A DNA stretch of 64,000 nucleotides from JBBDQZ01 sp040905705 (GCA_040905705.1 JBBDQZ010000052.1:33170-97169); one strand, 5' to 3'; shown: positions 17,168 through 26,906, numbered from the stretch's first letter. Numbers and translations: made by a program. The notes: a model not told the origin generated them from the letters alone.

Positions 17168-19006
17168 TTAAAATCGCTCAGGAGCCTGTCCCCAATATTT
17201 TGGGGAACGCCAGAGGCTGGAACGCAGGAGTTCACGCATAAATAAAAACTCCTTTGGTAGCCGGTCATATAATTTTGAAAAGAGTTCTTCGTGGCTAAGT
17301 ACTTCTTTTTTCCAGATCTCACGGTCGACGGACATCAAGTCGTGGAATTGCTCCCTGGAGAAATTATCCAACCCATTCCAGTCGATGTCTTCATAGCGAG
17401 GCATCCATCCCAACGGGCTTTCGACGGCGAAAGATCGTCCGCGAACCCGTTTGACTATCCACTGCAGCACCCGCATATTTTCACCGAAACCTGGCCAGAT
17501 AAAATGGCCGTCCTCATCCGTCCGGAACCAGTTGACACCGAAAATTCTCGGTGGATTGGGCAGGTCACGGCCGATTTGCAACCAATGGTTAAAATAATCA
17601 GCCATATGATATCCTATGAACGGAAGCATGGCGAATGGATCATGCCTGACCTTGCCGAGAGTTCCGGCTGCTGCCGCGGTCATCTCTGATCCCATTGTTG
17701 CTGCCAGATAAACACCAAAGTTCCAGTTTACCGACTGATACACTAAGGGTATACCATTACTGCGGCGTCCGCCGAAGATAAAAGCGTCGATAGGCACACC
17801 AGCCGGGTCTTCCCATTTCGGGTCGATCGAAGGACACTGAGAAGCCGGGGCAGTGAATCGTGCATTCGGATGTGCGGCTGTTTTACCCGAATCCGGATTG
17901 AATTTGTTACCCTGCCAGTCGATCAGATTTGAAGGCGGCTTATCGGTCATACCTTCCCACCACACATCACCATCTTCGGTTAATGCACAATTGGTAAAGA
18001 TGGTGTTTTTACTGATAGACGCCATCGCATTCGGGTTTGTTTTTGTGTTGGTGCCGGGAGCCACGCCGAAATAACCAGCTTCCGGATTAATAGCACGCAA
18101 CTGGCCTTCCCTGTCTTTTTTGATCCAGGCAATGTCGTCTCCAATGGTACTAATTTTCCATCCATTTAGCTCACTGGGAGGGATCAACATGGCAAAATTG
18201 GTTTTTCCACAGGCACTCGGGAACGCGGCGGCAATATATGTTTTCTCTTTCTCAGGCGATTCCACACCAAGTATCAGCATATGTTCTGCCAGCCACCCTT
18301 CATCCCTGGCCATGGTTGAGGCAATGCGAAGTGCAAAGCATTTTTTGCCAAGCAGGGCATTTCCTCCATAACCACTGCCAAAGGACATAATGGAGCGTTC
18401 TTCCGGGAAATGCACAATATATTTTTCCTTATTGCAGGGCCAGCGAACATCCTGTTGTCCCTTTTCAAGTGGTGCGCCTACCGAATGCAGGCATTTAACA
18501 TATTCCCCGTTTGTTCCAATGACACCCAATACATCTTTACCCACACGGGTCATAATTCGCATATTGACCACCACATAAGCCGAATCGGTTATTTCTACTC
18601 CGATGTGCGAAATCGGTGATCCGAGAGGGCCCATGCTGAACGGGATGACATACATGGTTCGGCCTTTCATACAGCCGTCGTAAAGATTGTTAAGGGTAGC
18701 TTTCATCTCTTTGGGTTTGACCCAGTTGTTGGTCGGCCCCGCATCCGCTTTCCGGCGACTGCAGATATATGTTCGATCTTCAACTCTTGCTACATCCGAC
18801 GGATCGGAAAAAGCGGCATAACTGCCGGGTCGTTTCTTATCATTCAGTCTGATAAACGTTCCACTGTCTACCAGGAGTTGGCAAAGGCGATCGTTTTCTT
18901 CCTGTGAACCGTCAATCCATTCGATATTGTCAGGTTTGGTGAGTTCAGCTGTACGATCTACCCATGAAATAAGTTCTTCATGTTTAACCCACTCTGGATG
19001 TTTCAT
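17168..19006 (-). CDS. pckG: Phosphoenolpyruvate carboxykinase (GTP)
   Basis: Converts oxaloacetate and GTP to PEP, CO2 and GDP; the entry step of gluconeogenesis from C4 acids. The 612-residue length is that of the GTP class. The kinase-type P-loop with the catalytic Cys is FPSACGKTNFAM, the second nucleotide/metal element is STIGDDIAWI, and FIFGGRRSNGIPLVYQ carries the substrate loop. The C-terminus has PRIFGVNWFRTDEDGHFIWPGFGENMRVL, which is diagnostic of the GTP form and absent from ATP-dependent enzymes. Two genes upstream on the same strand are a sensor kinase and an SLC13 transporter, and pyruvate phosphate dikinase is divergent beyond them, which together suggests a gluconeogenic carbon-switch region. 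Confidence 0.97.
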   Translation of the reverse strand: MKHPEWVKHEELISWVDRTAELTKPDNIEWIDGSQEENDRLCQLLVDSGTFIRLNDKKRPGSYAAFSDPSDVARVEDRTYICSRRKADAGPTNNWVKPKEMKATLNNLYDGCMKGRTMYVIPFSMGPLGSPISHIGVEITDSAYVVVNMRIMTRVGKDVLGVIGTNGEYVKCLHSVGAPLEKGQQDVRWPCNKEKYIVHFPEERSIMSFGSGYGGNALLGKKCFALRIASTMARDEGWLAEHMLILGVESPEKEKTYIAAAFPSACGKTNFAMLIPPSELNGWKISTIGDDIAWIKKDREGQLRAINPEAGYFGVAPGTNTKTNPNAMASISKNTIFTNCALTEDGDVWWEGMTDKPPSNLIDWQGNKFNPDSGKTAAHPNARFTAPASQCPSIDPKWEDPAGVPIDAFIFGGRRSNGIPLVYQSVNWNFGVYLAATMGSEMTAAAAGTLGKVRHDPFAMLPFIGYHMADYFNHWLQIGRDLPNPPRIFGVNWFRTDEDGHFIWPGFGENMRVLQWIVKRVRGRSFAVESPLGWMPRYEDIDWNGLDNFSREQFHDLMSVDREIWKKEVLSHEELFSKLYDRLPKEFLFMRELLRSSLWRSPKYWGQAPERF

Positions 19007-19439
19007 AATAAATTCTCCAATAATTTGATATTCAAAATATGCAGCTTGACTGCCACAGTATATGTTAATGAGAGCTGATGGTTAATAAATGTGAACAGCA
19101 AGCCCATCTGCATGTTAGCTCCCAGAAGCGGGTCATGCTGTCCCTATAACTGAACAGGCGAACCTGTTAATAATTTTTGTAACATGATATATATTAAAAG
19201 ATATCTTGCTATCTGTTTTCAAAACAATAATAACGCTTATATTTGAATATTATATAAAGAACTATAATCAGGTTATTCAAAAAATTGATTTTATAATGAA
19301 AAAGTCCGGTGCCACACAGGGCTGATTCCAGGCATTCTTATATGTGATATTCTATGCGAACCCTTGTTATAACAGGGTTACAGGCATATATGGCTCTTGA
19401 TGATTAATAATGGCGGGCAGAACCTTGTTTGAAACAGAA
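19007..19439. other. Intergenic region upstream of pckG
   Basis: About 430 bases with no supportable gene. It holds a small hairpin AACAGG-CGAA-CCTGTT (19153-19168) and, nearer the kinase gene, an imperfect palindrome described separately (19359-19379). It should contain the pckG promoter and leader. Confidence 0.5.
19359..19379. promoter_or_regulatory. Imperfect palindrome between the kinase gene and pckG
   Basis: AACCC-T-TGTTA and TAACA-GGGTT pair over 10 bp with a single bulged T. There is no T-tract, so an operator for pckG or an RNA processing hairpin is as likely as a terminator of the upstream kinase transcript. Confidence 0.35.
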
Positions 19440-20897
19440 TTATATTGGCAGATAAACCGTAAATTCCGCCCCGCCGCTATCTACATTTCCAATGGTAATT
19501 CGTCCCCCGTGTTTTTGAACGATTTGTTGTGATATCGCAAGCCCGAGTCCGAGTCCAAAGCTGCTATTCTTATTTTTTGTGGTGAAATTGGGTTTGAAAA
19601 TTTTCTCCAGTAGTGAAGGGGTGATACCCGGCCCGCTGTCTCTAATCGATATACGGACATACCGGTCATCATGATCACATGAAATGACCATCTCTCCATG
19701 GTCTTGCATAGCGTCACATGCATTGATAATAATATTGGTCCATACTTGATTGATTTCTCCTGAGATTACATTTACAGCGGGGATGTCGGAAAAATGAAGA
19801 TAGACATTCACTTTTCTCAGGCGGTTTGACAATAACAACAGGGTGTCGTTTAAACCATCTCTCAAATCTGTTTTTTCAAATTTTCCCTTGTCTTGCCGAC
19901 TGTAATTTTTCAGACTGGAAACAATTTCGCTGATACGTCTGGTGCTGGATTGCATATTTCTGAGGAAAAGCCCTGTTTCATAAAACCTGATACCGTATTC
20001 CAGTTGTTCGCGTTGTATGTGTCCTGCCCTGTTCCCAAGTTGTTTTTTCACAAATTCAATCGCTTCATCATTCATGGAAGTTATTTTTCTCAATAAACTT
20101 CGTGGTAACTCGGGATGCGTTTTTTCCCATTCCTGGAGTTTCTTACGCTGGTCATCTGCGTCTCTAAGCAGTCGCTTCAGTCCTATATGGAAAAACTCTT
20201 GATAATAGTAAGCATGGTCCGGGTCTGCTTTACGTATAATCTCGGGCAGGGACTCCATGAGGTTGTCTGTGGCGCGAAACAATGAAGCTGCCGGATTATT
20301 GATCTCATGTGCAATCCCGGCAACAAGTTGCCCAAGTGTAGCCATTTTTTCCTGGTTGATTAATCGCTTTTGTGTCTCTTCCAATTGTTTAAGTGCATTA
20401 CGGAGTTGATTCCGCTCCTTTTCGAGAGTTTCATTAATGCTTTCCAGCTCAATGTGTACCGATACAATATGGTTATACCGGTCAATCAGGTTTCCGATTA
20501 TAAGCTGTTGCCCCAACTCGGCCAAACCGGTTTTACTTTGCTGGATTTTAAGAAAATCCCCTTCCCGAAGCTTAATGGCCTTGCACCTGGTTGTGGCTTT
20601 TGCCGTGGTCAGCACTCTCTCTCCGGTTACGAAAGAGATCAGTCCGACCAGGGCCCCCGGCCCCAATCTGTCTACGGTGATAATCCGGCCATTTCTGGTT
20701 GATTTCAGCAGCTCGACTGTTCCTGATTGCAGAATGAATACATACTCATTGAAGTCTCCCTCAGAAAAAACGGTCTCGTTTTCCTCAAGGGTAATAAATT
20801 GAGCATCAAAATCTTCAGATTCATCCAGATACCGTGCAATTTGCTCGGTGAAACGGGTAGGATTCTGCAACCAGGTTTTTGTAAACTTGAGTGGCAT
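19440..20897 (-). CDS. Soluble sensor histidine kinase with N-terminal cyclic-nucleotide-binding-type domain
   Basis: 485 residues without membrane spans. Residues about 30-140 form a cNMP-binding/CRP-type beta barrel (ETVFSEGDFNEYVFILQSGT, PGALVGLISFVTGERVLTT), followed by a coiled coil (150-185) and the H-box GIAHEINNP with His197. The N-box is NIIINACDAM (Asn392), with G boxes DSGPGI and FGLGLGL. Between the two helices of the phosphoacceptor domain there is an extra ~100-residue helical segment (about 212-312). The ligand may be a nucleotide, but the typical phosphate-cassette Arg is not obvious, so redox or protein sensing is also possible. A receiver-only protein is encoded 24 bases upstream on the same strand, its likely partner. 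Confidence 0.88.
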   Translation of the reverse strand: MPLKFTKTWLQNPTRFTEQIARYLDESEDFDAQFITLEENETVFSEGDFNEYVFILQSGTVELLKSTRNGRIITVDRLGPGALVGLISFVTGERVLTTAKATTRCKAIKLREGDFLKIQQSKTGLAELGQQLIIGNLIDRYNHIVSVHIELESINETLEKERNQLRNALKQLEETQKRLINQEKMATLGQLVAGIAHEINNPAASLFRATDNLMESLPEIIRKADPDHAYYYQEFFHIGLKRLLRDADDQRKKLQEWEKTHPELPRSLLRKITSMNDEAIEFVKKQLGNRAGHIQREQLEYGIRFYETGLFLRNMQSSTRRISEIVSSLKNYSRQDKGKFEKTDLRDGLNDTLLLLSNRLRKVNVYLHFSDIPAVNVISGEINQVWTNIIINACDAMQDHGEMVISCDHDDRYVRISIRDSGPGITPSLLEKIFKPNFTTKNKNSSFGLGLGLAISQQIVQKHGGRITIGNVDSGGAEFTVYLPI

Positions 20898-20921
20898 GGC
20901 ATTGCCAGATAAGCTTGTGGT

Positions 20922-21425
20922 CTATCTATCGCTGATATTTTTTCGTGATCGTATTGATTCGGAAAGCCTGCCGGTATCCAGTATTTGCATATAGGGAAGC
21001 ACATCAATCTCCTCATCGATCACAAAATCGGTTAGCATCTGAACAGAAACATCAATCAGTTTCTCCTTTGTCCAGGGTTTTGCGATGTAGTGATGCAAGC
21101 TCGCTTCGTTCAATGCCTTAACGGTATCCTCAAGGCCTGCCTGACCTGTTAGCAGGACTTTGCGGGAAGAGTGAGTCCTTTCGTTGTTGTGAAGTTCGAT
21201 TAACAAGTCAACACCGCTGTCTCCGGGTAAAATATGGTCACAGAGTATGAGACCGATTTTTTTTCGGTCTTCAAGAAGTATATCGATTAATTTCCGGGCT
21301 TCTTCGGCCGAGCCGGCCGTCTCAACGGGAAATTGTTCTTCAAGTTTTTCGAGGTCCCTGACTACAGCGTCCAGTACTTCCTGTTCATCCTCGATGCAGA
21401 GTATATAAATATCGGATCTTTCCAT
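20922..21425 (-). CDS. Response regulator, receiver domain without DNA-binding output
   Basis: About 167 residues starting at the ATG at 21425 (MERSDIYILCIEDEQEV). The receiver fold is complete: acidic pocket EDE, phosphoacceptor Asp63 in LCDHILPGDSG, Thr in VLLTGQ and Lys in YIAKPW. After the receiver only ~40 residues remain, with no HTH, so it probably acts through protein contact or as a phosphate relay. The gene precedes the cNMP-domain kinase by 24 bases on the same strand and the pair probably works together. Confidence 0.88.
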   Translation of the reverse strand: MERSDIYILCIEDEQEVLDAVVRDLEKLEEQFPVETAGSAEEARKLIDILLEDRKKIGLILCDHILPGDSGVDLLIELHNNERTHSSRKVLLTGQAGLEDTVKALNEASLHHYIAKPWTKEKLIDVSVQMLTDFVIDEEIDVLPYMQILDTGRLSESIRSRKNISDR

Positions 21426-21529
21426 GATAAATGACTTGAAATTTGACGCTGTGTACACCGGTTAAGCTTTTTTATAGATGTTCAATTTGAGTGTTGCCCA
21501 ATCCGTGTCTTCAGCGTTCAGTTTTAGCA

Positions 21530-23173
21530 TTAATGTGTAACCAGCGGCCAGTAAAAGATAGCATAGGCAAGAATTATTAAAACACCAACTATACCAATGA
21601 CGACACCGACCCGGGCCATATCTTTGGTTTTGATGATGCCTGTCGACATGGCAATGGCATTAGGAGGTGTGGATATGGGAAGTGCCATGGCCAAACTGCA
21701 TGCTACAGCAATGACCACTCCGGTGATCAGCAGGTTAAATTCAGGTCCCATCACACCCGAGACATGTAAACTGATGACCAATGGCATAAGCAAGGTAGCT
21801 GTTACTGTGTTGGAAAGGAAATTGGACATGGCTATGGCCATGATTCCAAAGGCCAGGATCAGTGTGATGTAGCCCATGGCACTCCAATCCATAGCAGAAA
21901 TCATCCATACGGCCAGACCTGTCTTATCCATTCCTATTCCGAGTGAAATTCCACCTGCCATAAGCCAGAGAACCTCCCATGGGAGCTTGCGAATATCGTT
22001 TTTATCCAGAACCCCACCGGTTACCAGTGCGGCAACCGGGAGGAAGGCGACCATGCTGCTTGGAATGCCATGCTGGTTTTCTGTTACCCAGAGTAATACT
22101 GTGGTCCCGAATATGAGATATAAACCTACAGCTTTGGGGGAAAGATTAAACGTACCCTCCATGTTAAGTTTAAATTGTTTCACACTTGGCGGGAAAAAGG
22201 TAAGCAATAGCCGCCATGAGAACAGCAACATGATAACTACCAGTGGCGCAGCTATGATAATCCAGTCTGTAAAAGAAATTTGTTTCCCGTATTCAGTCAG
22301 CGCGGCAATCACAATAGCATTCGGTGGAGTGCCGATCGGGGTGGTAAGGCCTCCGATATTTGCAGCGACAGGAATTGAAATGGCCAGTGCGAATTTGAAT
22401 CGATCGCCCGGTTCCAATTGTGCTATTATGGGAAGGATTACCGTGATCATCATTGCAGCCGTAGCGGTATTGCTCATAAATGCCGACAGACTCGCCGTTA
22501 CCAGCATAAGTCCTAACAGGATATAATGTGGACGGGTACCGAACGGCCGAAGTAAATACCGTGTAAGATTTTTGTCCAGGTTATATTTGACGGATGCTTC
22601 CGCCAGCATAAATCCTCCAAGAAATAATATGATAATAGGATTAGCCAGCGTTCCGAGATAATCGGCGTAGTTGTTCGGTTTGTAGTTGACCAGGCGATGA
22701 TGAGGTTCGGTAATTAGATCCTGCGTTTCATTCAGCTCATCACTTCGAACTATTACGTGTTTTCCATTACTTTCAACGAGCTCTACAGGAATAATTTCTG
22801 TTTTTCCAGGTTCTGTAGCCACAAGTACGGTCTGGTCATCCCGCAAGGAACTTTTTGGAATTTGCCAAGTCTGTGTTTCCAGGGCTGCCGGCTTGATCAC
22901 CGGTAGTTGCGAATCCATGAACATGGGACCTTGTGCACTTAATAGTAATATTTGCAATAAGATGACCAGCATGGATGTAGCATAAATGGGTATGGGTTCA
23001 AAAATCCAGAAAATAGCAGCCATAATAAATATGCCGAGCCCAATTTGGCCTGCAAATGAGAGTGTTGCAAAAGGGAACATTAACGGAAGCAAAAATCCTG
23101 CGATTCCAAGAATCAGCCCGGCAAATTGTGTGCCTGTAAATCCTGTGATACCCGATTTCATAGTTATGAGCAT
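21530..23173 (-). CDS. SLC13/DASS-family carboxylate transporter
   Basis: Sodium-coupled importer of di- or tricarboxylates (or sulfate) in the inner membrane, with about 11-12 membrane spans in 547 residues. The two inverted-repeat signatures are plain: SNTATAAMM with TTPIGTPPNAIVI, and SNFLSNTVTATLLMP with PISTPPNAIAM. These Ser-Asn-Thr motifs bind the carboxylate and sodium in this family. A hydrophilic segment of ~80 residues (about 90-168) that separates the first spans from FLGGFMLAEA is longer than usual. Starts at 23173 and 23161 are both possible. Next to pckG and opposite pyruvate phosphate dikinase, uptake of succinate, malate or fumarate for gluconeogenesis is a reasonable reading. 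Confidence 0.9.
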   Translation of the reverse strand: MLITMKSGITGFTGTQFAGLILGIAGFLLPLMFPFATLSFAGQIGLGIFIMAAIFWIFEPIPIYATSMLVILLQILLLSAQGPMFMDSQLPVIKPAALETQTWQIPKSSLRDDQTVLVATEPGKTEIIPVELVESNGKHVIVRSDELNETQDLITEPHHRLVNYKPNNYADYLGTLANPIIILFLGGFMLAEASVKYNLDKNLTRYLLRPFGTRPHYILLGLMLVTASLSAFMSNTATAAMMITVILPIIAQLEPGDRFKFALAISIPVAANIGGLTTPIGTPPNAIVIAALTEYGKQISFTDWIIIAAPLVVIMLLFSWRLLLTFFPPSVKQFKLNMEGTFNLSPKAVGLYLIFGTTVLLWVTENQHGIPSSMVAFLPVAALVTGGVLDKNDIRKLPWEVLWLMAGGISLGIGMDKTGLAVWMISAMDWSAMGYITLILAFGIMAIAMSNFLSNTVTATLLMPLVISLHVSGVMGPEFNLLITGVVIAVACSLAMALPISTPPNAIAMSTGIIKTKDMARVGVVIGIVGVLIILAYAIFYWPLVTH

Positions 23174-23532
23174 TGTCTGAATTTATGATGTTGTCTATAC
23201 TACATTTTAAATTTGAAAGAAATATGAAGGCGTTCTATAGGCGTTGAAAATTTGAACATGTAATAATGCGCATATAAACACACAAGGCGCTTATTTTCTG
23301 GCATTTGTTTTATTTTGATGGTACATTGCGACAAATATTAAAATCAATGTTGTATCTGGTGAACTATAGGATACCATTTCTTTGATAAACGGTTTTGCAT
23401 TGAAGTTCAGAATAGTATTTCCGGCTAACCGGTGGCTGTCTGATAAGATTTCGGAACACCAATATACTTTTGTTTCTTCATGCGCGGCATTCTGATACAT
23501 CTTTTACAATAAATCAATTAAGTAACAACAAT
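23174..23532. other. Divergent promoter region between the SLC13 gene and ppdK
   Basis: About 360 bases without a supportable gene, separating two divergently read genes, so it should carry both promoters. I see no strong inverted repeat or tandem repeat in it. Confidence 0.45.
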
Positions 23533-26193
23533 ATGAAACAAATGAAGTATGTCTATAATTTTGGTGCCGGCAACGCAGAAGGTGACCGCAGCATGCGTGA
23601 CCTGCTGGGTGGTAAAGGCGCCAATCTTGCGGAAATGAGTAAAACAGGCCTGCCGGTCCCACCTGGATTGACTATTACAACTGAAGCGTGTGATCATTAT
23701 TACAAAAATAATGAAAGATGGCCTGATGGGCTGGAAGATCAAATTAAGGAAGGAATTAAACGGCAGGAGAATGAACTGGGTGCCCGGTTGGGAGATTCGA
23801 AAAATCCGTTATTGTTGTCTGTTCGGTCCGGGGCAGCCGTTTCCATGCCCGGAATGATGGATACGGTTCTGAATCTTGGCATGAATGATAAGGTTGTCGA
23901 GGGGCTGGCAGAAAAGACGGATAACCATCGATTTGCATATGACAGCTATCGTCGGTTTATCGATATGTTTGCCAATGTAGTGATGGGGATTTCTCATGAT
24001 CACTTCGAAGATTCCATGGAAAAGTTGAAAGAGCAGCGTGGTGTAAAAGAAGACAGCGAGCTTGATGCCAATGACTTACGTGATCTTGTGGATCGCTATA
24101 AAGCTATATATCGCAGGGAAACCGGTTTTATGTTTCCCAGTGATCCGATGGAACAACTGGAGTTTTCTATAAATGCGGTATTTAATTCCTGGAATAGTGA
24201 ACGGGCCAAAAAGTATCGCCAGATCAACAAAATTGATTCTCTGCTTGGAACGGCTGTCAATGTTCAGGCGATGGTTTTTGGTAACATGGGCGAATCCAGT
24301 GGATCCGGTGTGCTCTTTACCCGTAATCCAAACACCGGGGAGAATCAACTCTATGGTGAATTTCTCAGAAATGCCCAGGGTGAAGATGTTGTAGCCGGAA
24401 TCCGAACACCTGAACCTATTAAAAACCTGGAAAATGCTCACCCAAAAGTGTACGCACAGCTGGATGAAATGACCCGTAAACTGGAAGAGCACTATCAGGA
24501 TATGCAGGATATCGAGTTCACTATTCAGGAAGAACAACTATTTATTTTGCAAACAAGAAGCGGTAAGCGTACCGGTCCGGCTGCACTGAAAATTGCTGTG
24601 GATTTCGTTAAAGAAGGATTGGTTACTAAAGAAATAGCGGTTAATAAGCTGGTATCTACCGCACAACTGGATCAGCTGTTGCATCCTCAATTCGACGATG
24701 AAGCCAAAACGGACAAAACAGTACTCGGGGTTGGTTTACCGGCGTCCCCCGGTGCAGCAGTAGGTCGTGTTTATTTTTCATCCCAGGAAGCGGAAGACGC
24801 TCGCTTGGAAGGACAAAATGTGATTTTAGCTCGTATTGAAACCAGTCCTGACGATGTCGGGGGAATGAATGCCGCTGAGGGTATTTTGACTTCAAGAGGG
24901 GGGATGACCAGCCATGCTGCCGTGGTGGCTCGTGGCTGGGGAAAACCTTGTGTGGTCGGATGTGATGGAATCGTTATCAATTATAAGAACAAAAGCTTGA
25001 CCGACGGCAGCAATACGATACATCAGGGTGACTTTATTTCGATCAACGGTACTACGGGTGAAGTTGTTCTCGGTCAGCTACCTCTTACTCCACCCAAGCT
25101 CAGTGCTGAATTTAGCAAATTCATGAAGTGGGTGGATGCATTCAGGAAATTAGATATCCGGACCAATGCGGATCGTCCTGAAGATGCTTTGAAAGCCAGG
25201 GAATTTGGTGCCGAAGGTATTGGTCTTTGTCGTACGGAACACATGTTTTTTGAAGGAGAACGGATTGTGGCAATGCGTCGAATGATCATGAGTGATAATG
25301 AGGAAGAAAGAAGAGCCGCTCTCGACAAGTTATTACCATTTCAAAAAGAAGACTTTACAGGCATTTTTGAGGCTCTTGATGGTGATCCGGTTACGATTCG
25401 TTTGCTTGACCCACCTCTGCATGAGTTCTTGCCACATTCCGAAGAGGATATGAAATCTTTGGCGGAACAATTCGGGATTGCCATTCGAAAAGTAAGAGAA
25501 AAGGTAGCTGTTCTGAATGAGGCAAATCCAATGCTTGGACACCGCGGTTGTCGATTGGGGATAACCTTTCCTGAAATTACCGAGATGCAGACCAGGGCAA
25601 TTCTGGAAGCGGCCATTGAGGTGAAAGCGAAGGGAGGTAAAGTATTCCCCGAGATCATGGTTCCACTGGTCGGTTCAGGTGAAGAATTGAAAGACCAGAA
25701 AAAGATAATCAAGGCTACAGCGGAGAAGGTGTTTGAGGAAAAAGGTTCCAGGATTGATTATTTGATTGGTACCATGATTGAAGTTCCGAGAGCAGCGTTA
25801 GTGGCGGATGAAATCGCCTCCCAGGCAGATTTCTTCTCGTTTGGTACCAACGACATGACCCAAATGACATTCGGATTCAGCAGGGACGATGTGGGCAAGT
25901 TTCTTCCTGTGTATATGCAAAAGAAAATATTGACGAACGATCCGTTTCAGACCCTGGATCAGAAGGGTGTTGGAAAACTGGTGTCCGAAGCTGTCGATTT
26001 GTCCCGAATGACCAAACCGGAAATCAAGCTCGGAATATGTGGTGAACACGGTGGTGACCCTGAATCTATTGCGTTTTGTCACAAGCTGGGGCTGAATTAT
26101 GTCTCCTGTTCGCCGTTCCGGATTCCTATTGCTCGTTTGGCAGCTGCACAAGTGGCTATTCGTGAAAAACATAGCGCGGAGGCGACCAGTTAA
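23533..26193 (+). CDS. ppdK: Pyruvate, phosphate dikinase
   Basis: Interconverts pyruvate, ATP and phosphate with PEP, AMP and pyrophosphate. I start it at 23533 (MKQMKYVYNFGAG), giving 886 residues, the usual size. The ATP-grasp domain begins GGKGANLAEMSKTGLPVPPG. The swivelling domain carries the catalytic His461 in TSRGGMTSHAAVVARG. The PEP/pyruvate barrel has the GLCRTEHMFF and GTNDMTQMTFGFSRDDVG segments and the C-terminal active-site Cys in NYVSCSPFRIPIARLAAAQ. These separate it from PEP synthase. Together with pckG it gives the cell two routes into PEP. Confidence 0.97.
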   Translation: MKQMKYVYNFGAGNAEGDRSMRDLLGGKGANLAEMSKTGLPVPPGLTITTEACDHYYKNNERWPDGLEDQIKEGIKRQENELGARLGDSKNPLLLSVRSGAAVSMPGMMDTVLNLGMNDKVVEGLAEKTDNHRFAYDSYRRFIDMFANVVMGISHDHFEDSMEKLKEQRGVKEDSELDANDLRDLVDRYKAIYRRETGFMFPSDPMEQLEFSINAVFNSWNSERAKKYRQINKIDSLLGTAVNVQAMVFGNMGESSGSGVLFTRNPNTGENQLYGEFLRNAQGEDVVAGIRTPEPIKNLENAHPKVYAQLDEMTRKLEEHYQDMQDIEFTIQEEQLFILQTRSGKRTGPAALKIAVDFVKEGLVTKEIAVNKLVSTAQLDQLLHPQFDDEAKTDKTVLGVGLPASPGAAVGRVYFSSQEAEDARLEGQNVILARIETSPDDVGGMNAAEGILTSRGGMTSHAAVVARGWGKPCVVGCDGIVINYKNKSLTDGSNTIHQGDFISINGTTGEVVLGQLPLTPPKLSAEFSKFMKWVDAFRKLDIRTNADRPEDALKAREFGAEGIGLCRTEHMFFEGERIVAMRRMIMSDNEEERRAALDKLLPFQKEDFTGIFEALDGDPVTIRLLDPPLHEFLPHSEEDMKSLAEQFGIAIRKVREKVAVLNEANPMLGHRGCRLGITFPEITEMQTRAILEAAIEVKAKGGKVFPEIMVPLVGSGEELKDQKKIIKATAEKVFEEKGSRIDYLIGTMIEVPRAALVADEIASQADFFSFGTNDMTQMTFGFSRDDVGKFLPVYMQKKILTNDPFQTLDQKGVGKLVSEAVDLSRMTKPEIKLGICGEHGGDPESIAFCHKLGLNYVSCSPFRIPIARLAAAQVAIREKHSAEATS

Positions 26194-26250
26194 TCCCAGA
26201 AACCAGATGTTCTCCGGGGTAAATGATAAAAATTTAACATTTTATATGGT

Positions 26251-26285
26251 AACCCGGAGTTATTTTTTACTGTGATCTCCGGGTT
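26251..26285 (+). terminator. Probable terminator after ppdK
   Basis: AACCCGGAG and CTCCGGGTT form a perfect 9-bp stem around a 17-base loop that itself contains a T-run. The AACCCGG arm is the same word that recurs in the 18-bp array in front of the ArsR gene, so a regulatory role is also possible. Confidence 0.55.
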
Positions 26286-26364
26286 ATATATGTTAGTTTT
26301 AGAGTCATTGAAGTGTGATGTTGTATAGACGATCAGGTACGGGTCTCATTCTGTTTGTGACTTC

Positions 26365-26454
26365 AATACCCGGATGTTTATTATATATCGACTATTTCTT
26401 ATAACCCGGCCGCTCCAAATAACCCGGTTCATTTCCAATACCCGAGTTGAATGG
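26365..26454 (+). repeat. Phased 18-bp direct repeats in front of the ArsR gene
   Basis: The core ACCCGG/ACCCGA occurs with CCCG beginning at 26369, 26405, 26423 and 26441. These are exact multiples of 18; the unit expected at 26387 is degraded (ATATATCGA). The last unit overlaps the start codon of the ArsR gene, which fits an autoregulatory operator array, but chance duplication cannot be excluded. Confidence 0.6.
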
Positions 26455-26852
26455 ACGAATTTGTAAACACTTTCAAAGTGCTTGGTGAAGAAACCCGGCT
26501 ACGTATCGTACATCTCTATGCCCGTACTCACCAGGCATTGTGTGTATGTGAGCTTGTTGATGTCTTAGGACTCCCCCAATATCAGATTTCCAGGCATTTG
26601 AGACAGTTACGTATGACTGAAATTCTGAAACTTCGCAAGCAAGGAACGTGGTCGTACTATTACATCAACGAACAGAGCAGGTTTCGAAAACATTTGTATG
26701 ACTTTATTGAACATGCACTGGTATCGGATATTCTTGAGCGTGACCTGATGGCATTACAAATACGCCTTTCTCATCGAAAAAATGGAAGGTGTGTTGTTGG
26801 TTCCGTTCCGCATAAAGAAATTCTGCATCAAATTAATCCCGATCATATTTGA
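26451..26852 (+). CDS. ArsR/SmtB-family transcriptional regulator
   Basis: A 133-residue winged-helix repressor. LGEETRLRIVHLYA is the N-terminal helix pair. LCVCELVDVLGLPQYQISRHLRQLR is the recognition segment and contains the CxC (Cys-Val-Cys) that binds arsenite or similar soft metals in ArsR-type proteins (family motif ELCVCDL). A C-terminal tail with one more Cys (GRCVVGSVPHKE) extends beyond the usual end. The next gene, 54 bases downstream, is a BCCT transporter rather than an arsenic pump, so the true inducer is uncertain. Its own start codon lies inside the 18-bp repeat array. Confidence 0.88.
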   Translation: MDEFVNTFKVLGEETRLRIVHLYARTHQALCVCELVDVLGLPQYQISRHLRQLRMTEILKLRKQGTWSYYYINEQSRFRKHLYDFIEHALVSDILERDLMALQIRLSHRKNGRCVVGSVPHKEILHQINPDHI

Positions 26853-26906
26853 TCAGCTTGTTTATTAATATAGTAGACCCGTTACGCAAAAATCCAGGGA
26901 GGTTGA

